A stretch of 64,000 bases of DNA from contig OX467092.1 in the NCBI GenBank assembly GCA_950106755.1, positions 9,114,001-9,178,000 of the forward strand, given 5' to 3'. Source of the stretch: Climacium dendroides. Lineage: Eukaryota > Streptophyta > Bryopsida > Hypnales > Climaciaceae. The translations under genes and the position numbers were made by a program. The notes below the pieces were generated by a model. The model was not told where the DNA came from. It ran no database searches and was given only the letters and a program-made list of their open reading frames with translations. Of this stretch, positions 36,258 to 46,300 are shown piece by piece (within the stretch, counting starts at the first letter, position 1; the number at the start of each line of letters is the position of its first letter).

Positions 36258-37790
36258 ATGTCAGTTATGGCGTCTCATTGGGATTTGAACTTGGATTTCC
36301 AATTAGATTTTGATTTTGATTATAGCGGAGATGGCAATGTGAGTTTCAGCGAGAATAGTTCAATTTCTGGAGATGATGTTCAGCTCGATTATGCTGCTCC
36401 ACCAGTAGAAGCATCGGTCACAAATTTCGTCCCAGTTTTGTCTGACACAAAGTTGTTGGACTATGTGGAGGATGCCTTAAATCGTGGGGAGAAATTCAAT
36501 GCAATTGCAAATTCACTCTACATGACTAGAAATTCTCTTTTGAGGCACTTGAAGGCAATGGGATGGGTGGGGTGTATCATTCAATTGGTATGGATGAACT
36601 GGTGGCTGCGATCACTTCTCATGTACCAATTGCGCTAGGGTATGTGCACTGTCGCTGCTAGTCTTCGTAGCTCCTTTGGACTTCGTGTTCCTCGCAAAGT
36701 AGTGCAGAACGCTTTCATCACTATGCAATGAGAATACATGCAAAAGAGGCAAGTCAGAGCTCTTTTCTGGAGCTATTACGACATAACGGAGCCTATGATC
36801 TCTAGCACATGGATTGTAAGTGGGAATCTGTTTTATTAGATCACAGAAGCTTTCTAAGTTACTTGTTGTATTTGCCTATTATATTCTTAGTTCGATTGGA
36901 CTATACCCCTGTGTTAAACTGATTGGCTATTGTTTTCAGCGTATGACAAGTTGGCCCAATGGAAAATCAAAATTCATGGGGCAGTGGATGGAGGTACGCA
37001 CTTTGTTTTATGGGTTGTGGTTGCTATTGATAAGAAGGCGGAAACTATCTTCTTTGTGTACAAGTCAACGGTTGATCTCTATGATCATCTTATTCGTATA
37101 AGATTAGACTATGCAAGTGAACATTGTCTTGTTCGAGACGACATTGAGCAAGCTAGACAAAATGTTAGAACTCCATTTTCAACAGGGTCTTCCATTCACA
37201 ATCAAGTTCTTCATCTATCTTGATCTACATCCAATCACTTAAAACTAATTTGCATGTTATAGAGTGAGCAATGTGTGTATCTTGAATTATGTACAAGTGG
37301 TTGGTAAAGTGGTATCTAATCTTCACATCTTGGTGCAAATGTAGAGAATTGAGCATTGGTGGGGTCAAGTATGGACCAAAGTTGTATGGTACTACAAACA
37401 CTTATTCACCTATTTGTGCACCGAAGGATTGGTGTCGTTATTAAATGAGTGGCATTTGAGTTCTCTGCAGTTAGTGTTTGTGCCACGCATACAACAAGAT
37501 CTAGATTGTTTTGTACAAGCCTAGAAGGCTGGAACAACCATCGTGTGCGGAGTATCAACAAAAATGGACACTCAATTGCAGGGCATATTCCCAAAAGCTG
37601 CATTCCAATTGACTAAATGTCTCTACTATGGGTTGCAGCCTCCGATTGTATCTGAGGAACACAATACACGTTTCCTTGCTCATGAGGACAATGGCTTGGA
37701 AAGCAATGGATTGGAGCCGCCGTTCCAAGAAGCTATTGTTGTACTACCAAATGAGGTAGTGGAGGTTGCGGGTTTATAGGCTCATAAGAA
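36258..37790 (+). pseudogene. eukaryotic IS3-like DDE integrase gene with introns, broken
   Basis: An N-terminal acidic segment leads to a helix-turn-helix-like region (NAIANSLYMTRNSLLRHLKAMGW, residues about 90-112). The catalytic core follows: Asp in HMD..YDKLAQWKIKIHG..VDGG, then IRLDYASEH as the second acidic site. SIHNQ is joined across an intron to RIEHWWGQVW, holding the catalytic Glu. The tail motif reads GWNNHRVRS. Introns fit 36816-36939 and 37206-37344 (GT-AG). The usual Trp before HMD is a TAG (36803-36805). Frame changes occur near 36570 and 37510. Such integrases (IS3EU-type; name from memory) belong to DNA transposons. The gene sits in CCAATTGG-rich DNA and is followed by the same 3' module as the coiled-coil genes. 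Confidence 0.8.
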
Positions 37791-38059
37791 CTTCACTACA
37801 CTAGAAAATGTTCTAAGTCATGCGATTGTTGCACTACAAAACAAAGCATACAACTTGAATTGTGATTGTTTTGATGACACCAACAAATATTTATTGCATT
37901 TGAACTTGACAGTGGAATGTGCAGGAACTTTAGCATGTCCACACCTGAGCTCAACGCAGTTTTTCCAAACACGTTTAGTAGATCATTCCATCGGACACCG
38001 ACAAGAGGTCTGTCAGCTTTTAGCCAATGCTGCACTGGATTGACACTAACAACAGTTTT

Positions 38060-38408
38060 GGGGTGAAATGGACATATTTCCCGATTGGTAGAATAGTATT
38101 GAGGCTCATTCGAAGTAGTTGCCAATTGGGTATGGGATTAGAGATTGGTGGTTTTTCCATTGTGGATTCCCAATTGGTAGTCTCCATTTAAATGCGGCAT
38201 TTAGACTGCTCATTTCCCAATTGGTACTTCAGTCGTCTTCTTAGCGTAGCAGGAATCCTTCCCGCGAGAAGGAAAACAATTGTGTGCATATTGATTTGTC
38301 TTCAAGAGGAATATAATGAAATTTTTGCAAATTGCATGTGAAATTCAATTGGATTTATTGTTGAATTTCGTTTTGGAACATCTAGTGGCCTCACTATGTG
38401 ATGTGATG
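38060..38408 (+). repeat. 3' module downstream of the integrase gene
   Basis: Words in order gaggctcattcgaagtagtt, gccaattgggtatggga, gcggcatttagactgct, ttcccaattggtacttcag and later caattggatttattgttg all have close counterparts in the same order at about 42280-42570, after the right-arm coiled-coil gene. Shared ends imply a shared family or element. Confidence 0.8.
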
Positions 38409-39139
38409 TGACTACCCTGCCTCCATCTTCTGTCATCTCCTTCCCTAGCCTTCTCTACTTAATGTGTTTTAACACTAAATGTAAACCTTTTCAGATTTCA
38501 CATTTACCATAGAGTCCATTTAGTGTTAGAAATTAGATTTAATGTTACTTACTTTAGTAGGATTAATGATATTTAGTGTCATGGTTCGTAAATAGTGTTG
38601 CTAACACTAAATATACTATTTAGTGTAGTACTTGCGCCTTGCCAATTGAAGTTAAAAATTAAATACAAACACTCAATGATGAGTACATTTTCAAAACAAA
38701 TGACCCCGATTGTGAGAAGACAATATGATGATACCAATCAGGATGGATAACAATGGATTTTGGACAATGATGTAACAAGCTGCTAGATTGGTGTACATTG
38801 CTCCGATTGGTGGGTGACGGGAGAAGGGAGGCGTTGGGATTTAATCCATTCTATCTTGTCAATTGGAGAAGATGAAGTTTTGGAAGCATTTTGAATTGCT
38901 CACATCGTAGCCCCGATTGGTGTAAGACTGTAGTTGCTCACATTGTAGTCCTGATTGGTGTAAGACTGTAGTTGCTCACATTGTAGCCCTAATTGGGCTA
39001 CAATTGTAGTTGCTCACATTGTAGGAGCGATTGGTGTAAGAATGTAGTTGCTCACATTGTAGGAGCGATTGGTTTAGGGTGGACTAGTTTAGAAAAGGCT
39101 TGTGTGCGGAAGGGCTCAGAGAAGAAACAAGGGGGAGCA

Positions 39140-41833
39140 ATGTCGAAATCGGTGTCGGATTCTGACAATGAGCCGGTGTTTGTGAAGGAGATCCCGGTTG
39201 CTACTCCAACTCTTCCAACAATGAAGAAACCTAAAATTGAAGGAGAGCCATCCGGTTTGGCGAAAGAAGAAGCGATGGGCGCAAGGAGGTCTTCAATTTC
39301 TTCGGTACCTTGGACAGCTCTGGAGGCTGAATTGGCTTTCATGCGGAAGCCAAAGAATGTGAAGAATATAAAGGCAACAAGAATTTTAAAATTTCTGTCG
39401 GCAAATTTCGTCTCACAGAATGTGGACAATGAATTAGTGGCAAAATTTGTGGCAATTTACCAATCGGCGGAGCATGTGGGGATTGTGCGTGGGAAGTGAT
39501 TGGAGTTGAGCCTAGAGTTAGTAGGCAAAGCATTAAAGTTACCTAATCATGGGATTTTGTGCAGCAATTTGAAGAAGGAGGACTATCATATTCGTATGTG
39601 TTTCTCAACATAGGCAATAGCCATACCAATTGATTAGCAAGGGGGGGCTACCCATTCAGTTTTGCAAAGACCAGTTAACCCGTGATTGAAGGGAAGTGGT
39701 AGACTGAATTTGTATCCCATTGGTTGTTTTTCGACATGAATCCCAATTGGGTGGGATTGGGAGCTCTGGTTGTAGCGGTAGCCGTGTTTGAGCATGGAGT
39801 TATTGTCAATTGGGCGAAATGGATTACGAGGAGGCTTCACCAATCGCTTGAAGATGTGAAGGCCAACCCTCTTGATGCAACAAAACAATTTTGTGGGGGG
39901 TACTATTTGATAAAGATTTTCGATGCGGCCAAATCCATAGTACTTTTGGAGGTGAAGCCTAAGGCAGAGGAGGGAACATCGCAATTGGTAGCTAGAGTAG
40001 GGAGGGTGGTGTCGAATGACACCGAGTACTATCGGAGGAAGGTATAAGAAGCTCTTCAATTGGAAATGTTGGCCTTACAACCTACTATTTTTGAAGACTA
40101 CAAGGCTCTTAAAGAGCAACACAAGCTTCTTGAAGATCAATACAAGATTCTTCGAAATGAGTACCAAGTACTTCAAGTTGAAGCGAACAGATTGAAGACA
40201 GCCATGTCCAAACCAATTGATGAGAATTCTGAGTATGTGCAATTGTGGAATCAATTGGAGCAATGCCAAGAGGAGAAGGAGGGGGAGACTGATAAATTAC
40301 TGAAGCTCCGTGACAAACACATTAAAACCTGATTGGACGTAGAATCCTAAAAACGCACGGTGGAAGAGCTTACCAATCGATACCGAGCATTGGAGAGGAA
40401 TCACGAGCAATTCACCATGCAATTGATCAATCAGAAAGGAAAGGGGATTGTGGATTCAGATATTGAAGGGGATGCTTTGCGACACCAAGGAAGGGGAGTA
40501 TTTGTACATGCCCTATTGGAATTATCATCCTACATTCTTCCTACCCGCAATCTAGAACATGCTTACGCATACGAACGATAGGTATTCTTTCTGATTGTAG
40601 ATATCATACAGCAGTAGATCCTTTCCATTGATCAATTTCAGAGGATACGGGAACTAGCTGAAGATTTGCAGTTGGAAGACTTATTGGTAGAGATCATTGT
40701 GAGTAGTGACCTCCAATTGGAAGATCATGTGGCAGCCTTTTAGGTGATTGGAGATTTGGGAGTCTAATTGTTACGTTATTATCGTCAAGTGGAGGAGGTA
40801 TAAGCGGAACGTTACCGATGGCAGGACGAGTATGGAGAAGACGTGCGACAACCCAACTACATTGATTGGGGGGAACATATGGCTGCATGACTAGCCAACA
40901 ATTGGGAGGAGTGTCCCATTGAGGATTGGAAGCGTGTATTGGATTCATTTTTGCGTGACTTTCAATCGGAGGGATGGGTAATACAGATGGTGAAGGATTG
41001 TCAAGCTAGATTGACCAGGATCCGATTCAATGATGTGCATCCTATTGAATACTTCCATACCTATAGGGATGTTAAGGTTCGATTGGAGTGCATGTTGGGA
41101 GCGAAGCCTTTTTCCCAATTGCTACCGTTTGAGCTACGTACACAGGGCCAAATTCAAGAACAAATATAATTGGCAAGTAGCATTGGAGGCAATTGTAGGT
41201 ATGCCACACAATTTAGATACATGGAGTTATTCAACAACTACAAGTGTGTCCGATGACCAGTTTTTGGGTAAGTGGGAGAATCTATTTTCTAAAGTGAATG
41301 ACCAATTGGATGTGTTGCTGTGGAAGGCATTGTTATGGATTAAAAAGGATTACCACCATGAACAAGCACTGTTGAATAAGCCAATTGAGGCCTTGATTAC
41401 GGCAGAAGCAAATCTCCGTATGGACATTGGAGAAGTACCAGAGCGAATCTCCGAGAATCTGAATTGGTGCCAATCGAGTGAAGGTATAAGTAGCGGATTG
41501 ATGCTCAGTTGGACACAGTATGGTACAACTAGCCAGTAATTCCAAGAACTTGGCGCAATTGGAAGGAATGTGTAACTTTGTTTACAAACTTTTGGTCGGA
41601 TCACAAAAACACCGAGATCCAGTATGCTTTCGGGCAGCCATCTTTTGCAAAGCCTTGGCGGAGTGGTGCCAATTCTTCAGAATCATTACAGATCCCCGAT
41701 TGGGTGGTTGAATGTTGTAGGATGGCAAACTTTACGCGTGGCTAAACTACAATTGTTGCAGGAAAATGCGCCTATTGGAGTTGATGTTCATGATGCAATT
41801 TTTGCAAGGGGCGCATCACAATCTAATTGGTGA
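39140..41833 (+). pseudogene. coiled-coil/Gag-like gene, right-arm copy
   Basis: From ATG 39140, a Ser/Pro/Lys-rich head (MSKSVSDSDNEP) leads to FLSANFVSQNV and LELVGKALKLPN. A globular helical part (39724 on) is followed by a coiled coil of about 100 residues (LRNEYQVLQVEANRLKTAM, then LTNRYRALERNHEQF). The C-terminal domain contains DWKRVLDSFLRDFQSEGW and, after a frame change near 41160, LGKWENLFSKVNDQLDVLLW. From 39724 to 41169 one frame persists through stops at 40045, 40330, 40348, 40579, 40615, 40741, 40888 and others. The same frame persists in the left arm. Architecture suggests a Gag or plant-mobile-domain-like protein; no zinc knuckle, protease or polymerase was found. Function unknown. 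Confidence 0.72.
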
Positions 41834-42279
41834 TAAGAATGCTAATCGGAAGGGACTCATGGATTCTTTTCTCAATCAACAAAGGGATGGGTCATTGAAG
41901 CGAAAGCGGAGTAATTAGAGAGCACCTTCGACAGAATGTGATAAGGTCAATCTGGAGGCAAGACGTCGAGGAGCCACGTGGCCAACGTATCAGATGCCAT
42001 TACAATGGACTCCTGGCTACGAGATCCAAATGATTCCGTATGGTGTGTCCTCTAAGAGTGCAAAAGAAGAGCCCCAACAATTGCCCATACCAATAGGAAC
42101 CAACTCGCCAAAACCAAAGCCCCAATAGTTGACATTAATGGCAGGGACCAACTCACTGAAATAGTGTTGGATGCAAACAGATGAAGTGGGGCTATGTGAT
42201 CTAATTGGTAATTTTGAATTTTAGGCTGATTAGGTATTTTGAGTAAACTAGAAGTATTAACCAATAGAGGGTCGAAGTA

Positions 42280-42833
42280 GTAATGAGGCTTATACAAAGT
42301 AGTTGCCAATTGGGTATGGGATCAAAGGTTGGAGTTCTATCAATTGGGCCATCCAATTGGGTGTCCCCCTTTTTCATGTGGCATATGGGCTGCTAGTTTT
42401 CCAATTGGTAGTGTAGTTGTTTTCTTCAGTAGGAGGTGCTTCTCGTCCGTAGTAAGACAATAGTGTTATGTTCTAAATCCTTGAGCAATATAATGAATAT
42501 ATGTTTTGCAATTGTGTGTCACATGTTGTTATGTCATGTTGTGCGTGTTCAATTGGAATTTATTGTGGGATGTTGAACAAGAAATTGGACGAAATTGGAA
42601 GCATGAATAGTGTGATTTGTATGTAGGTTAATTGTTGCTTGAGATCCAATCGGGACAATATTTTGAGGATTTGATTCATTCACTATGTGCATATGAGTGC
42701 ATGGAAGTGACTTGCCCATTCATTATTTAGTGGATGGAGGTTTGAGTGAAGGAATGAGGTGGTGTTAGTGGTTGTTCCCATTCCAATTTCTTGTTTTTGT
42801 TATGGAGTTTGTTTTCAACATGAGGCAGCAATG
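42280..42833 (+). repeat. 3' module downstream of the coiled-coil gene, right arm
   Basis: Shares ordered words with 38060-38408 (gaggcttatacaaagtagtt, gccaattgggtatggga, gtggcatatgggctgct, ttttccaattggtagtg). The same module lies inverted at 17879-18440 in the left arm and, diverged, at 25300-26000. It may hold the polyadenylation region or transposition ends. Confidence 0.8.
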
Positions 42834-43342
42834 AACACTGAATTTGTAATTTTTGCACTTGGCCAAGTGCATTAATCAAACACTAAAAAAGACACATTTT
42901 TCCAACCTTCATAAATGTGGTATACCAATTGTAGAAGGGGTCAAGCCTTTTAAAAGAAATTTGTACATTATAATTGGATCATTTCTATTGAACATAGCAT
43001 GTTATTGTGCTTGAAGTAATGAACTATACATTTAAAATATGAACAAACTCATATATTTGAACAAAGAATCACATGTACGCAACATTTTTGAATTGAGATT
43101 TTGAGTCAAATGTTGGTCTTGCTTTAAAAATCAATCCCATGGTATTATGAAACACTTTTATGTACTTTAAAAAATAGCACACCATCAATTTATTATCAAT
43201 TCATTGCTACACTTGAAAAGAAAAGCTCAAAATAAAAACACAAAATACCATAATTACTAAGTATAATTACTATTCCTACTAATAAAAACTATACAGAATA
43301 GGATGCACTACTATAAATATTTGTACACAAATTGTCAACATA
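42834..43342. other. AT-rich spacer
   Basis: Nothing recognised. The CCAATTGG motif density drops sharply at the arm boundary. Confidence 0.5.
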
Positions 43343-46300
43343 CTAATCCATTGCGTCCGATGTCTCTGCAATTATCCTTGATGATTGAGTTTCTACCTTT
43401 GCTTCTTCTTCATAACCTACAAGCCCCCATAGAACATCTGCTTTAGTCTCCGTAGGTCTTGCAGTTAGTATTGCAAAAATTTTAGGTGGAATTTCAAATT
43501 TTGCATCATTCAAAGACTTATTAATTTGACCTTCACCTTCTGAAACAAGTATTGAATTCATGGATGACGTCTCTTCCAATATTGAAGTGACTTGTTCATA
43601 TTCGTATGCCCCTTCAATGCCCCTTCGACGATGTCGAATACCTTCTTGATTGTAGTACATTCCATCTGCTCCTCTTCTCATTTCTTCTTCAACTATAGCC
43701 CATGCATAATACATCCTATCTATCTGTGTTTCACCTCCCACTGTTATTGTAGTCATGTCTTCTAAAATTGTTGAAGGCAAATCTCTTCTATTTGGCTCAA
43801 GAACACTGTCAGCCATATTTGCATCTACTTCTTCCCTTCCGTGAATCATTGCTCTTGCCAAGGAAATATTCTCTTCTGTTTCCATCACTACCTCCTCTGT
43901 TGAAAGAGCCACTTCTTCAAAAGGAACAGCTTCTGCATCCATACGAAGTTCACGTTCCACTTCTTCTATTCCTTTGTCGATTGTACCTCTTTCGACTGGT
44001 ATGTTCACCTCCATTTCCGTCACTACCTCCTCCATAGAAGAAACAACTTCAGCTTACACTGGAAATTTACCTTATCCCTCTTGCATGGCCTGAAGATTAT
44101 CTTTGCTTGCTTCATTCTTTTGAATAGAATGTTGTTCAAATACGTCGTCTGTATCTTTTTTTGTCGTACTATTTTTTGGAACACTCGCTTGTCCTATAGA
44201 TGCTTCAAGATTTGTAGATGCATCTACCATCGATACATCATATGCTAGTTTTTTGTTTTTCAATTTCTTTGGAGGTTCATGTACTTTTTTACGAGTGCCC
44301 TTCCCTTTCTTTTCCCGTAGCACCTTCTGCTTCGATGAAACACTTTCTTCTTCTATTGAATCATCATTTTGCTCTGCAGAGTCCTCTTCTGAATCCGACG
44401 TATCTTCTTCTGAGTTCGATGTATCATCATCTGTCTCATCCTCCGTATCTTCTTTCTCTTCATCGTATTCTGATTCATCTTCTTCTTCATCTTCTTCTTC
44501 ATCTTCTCTCACTAGTATATCTTCTTAATACAAATCTTCGCCATCTTCTATATCCTCTTTTTCATCTCCAAATATCTCTTCCATGATATCATCTTCTTCT
44601 GTCCTCGTATGTACCACATGAACAAAAGAAGATCCTATATGAGGATTACCAATATTTTGCGGCCGTACTACTTCTGCATTTCTAGTTACTACCATTGTAG
44701 TTGCCCCTGCTTGATTTCTTGTAAGATTTACTTCTTGCAATGTATTGTTCAAAAAACGAGTTCGATCTATGGATCCATCCATGACAATCACTTCACTGCC
44801 TACAAATGAAGTCTTCAATATACTCGATATAGCTGTCGTAATGCCCACTCCTATTAACCCCCATTTATTTGGTAAATATGTAGCAACCAACCTCTGCAAC
44901 TCAAGGGGGGTTCTCTCCAGATTGTCTACCTCACAAGGCATACTAGCTTCACTCCATGAATCCGTAAACACCGTTGGTACTTGTTGAGGATTATTTTATA
45001 GGTTTTCTACCACCTTTGATGCAAGGGGATGTACCATTACAATAGCAATATCCCCTATTGCTTGTACTGTGCTCTCCCTTTCTCCATTATGTTGCAAATC
45101 ATCAACATATGATGATACAGTTTGTTGTTGAAAAACCCACACACCTCTACACCATGTACAATTTGTTGGTAGTTCCATCTTTTCCTTCAAGTTCATATCA
45201 AAATGAACTCCTGCTCGAAATAAAAACACTGCATTCCACCGATGAGTGCCTGCCATCTATTGGTGCAACTTTTCCATTATTGCACTGTACTCGTCCTCCG
45301 TCCATGCTTCATCATCTCCCCCTGTTCCACATCGCCTACAGTTGAATATCTACAAGCAAGGGGTTCTCAATTCGACAACCCCTTGTGAGAAAAACCACTT
45401 CCACAACGAACAAGAACGTTTGTAACTGCATCTCCATGTGCGATACATGGTACATTTAGCTACCAATCCCATTCGACTTCCTGTAGGTTTCTCACATTCC
45501 TACTTATGCCTTGATAACTAGACTCTCCTCGTTGAATGCTGGCATAATGATCTTTGATCATTGGAGGTATTAAATTCGCTGACCTACCTAAAGCCTCCAC
45601 TATCTTCACTGCTGGAGATGACCAAGCTTTCCTCATTTTCTTATCAACTACTTCAGCAAGTACCTTCAATTGAGTACGGTTCATGCCCTCAAATTTTTGC
45701 ACATCAATGTAGAAGAAATCTTGCATGCTTCTTGGATTTTCCACCTTTGCATCAACCATCAATCAGCGTATCGCATTTTGTATAGCTTCTTTCTTTTGAA
45801 TGTGATCTGTTGTCCAAGCCAAAGTATCTTTCATTGGAGCATTACTGCTTGCATTGTTGAAGAAAAATCTTTGTCTTGGACGTCGATCACCAACCATAGG
45901 TTTTGCAGCCATTTCTTTAGCTAACTGCAAATACATTGTCTTCAGAACCCTCATTAGAGGTCTCAACCAAAGCCGTTCCATCCTCTTCCTCCCTTGTCGG
46001 ATGTCAATGTTTGGATCCAAAGATTTTTGGTCAACATATCTTTTCCACTTTTGCATATCCTCCTTACTATACCATAAAATCCCATCTTCATAATCACGAC
46101 AAACTTGAAGAACTGCTTAATAGGCCACTTCATCTTCTTGCCATGCATGACAAGTATACTCAGCCATCCTTTTGTACATCACCCCCAATGATACACTTTG
46201 TCCAGAAGACCTTGTCCAATATAATGCACTTGCTGCCATTGTCACAGCCTTGGCTTGTTGTACATCATCTACACGAACCTCAGGATTGGGTTTACCACAT

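Larger units (their letters stand above)
38409..42833. repeat. right arm of the giant inverted repeat
   Basis: Inverse copy of 17879-23983. It lacks the two elements inserted in the left arm and so gives their empty sites. The inner end cuts a MITE (complete at 23767-24087, partial here 38409-38625). The outer end is at catgaggcagcaatg. Confidence 0.95.

Noticed and set aside
39724..41169. Alternative genetic code, because one frame runs through many stops
   Set aside because: Intact gene 1142-4783 ends normally at TAG, and two of the stops are sense codons in the other arm. Mutation is the simpler explanation. Every stop is one C-to-T step from a Gln or Arg codon, so compatibility alone proves nothing.
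44218..44586. Ser/Leu-rich plus-strand frames opposite the giant gene
   Set aside because: Mirror of the acidic Glu/Asp tract on the minus strand.
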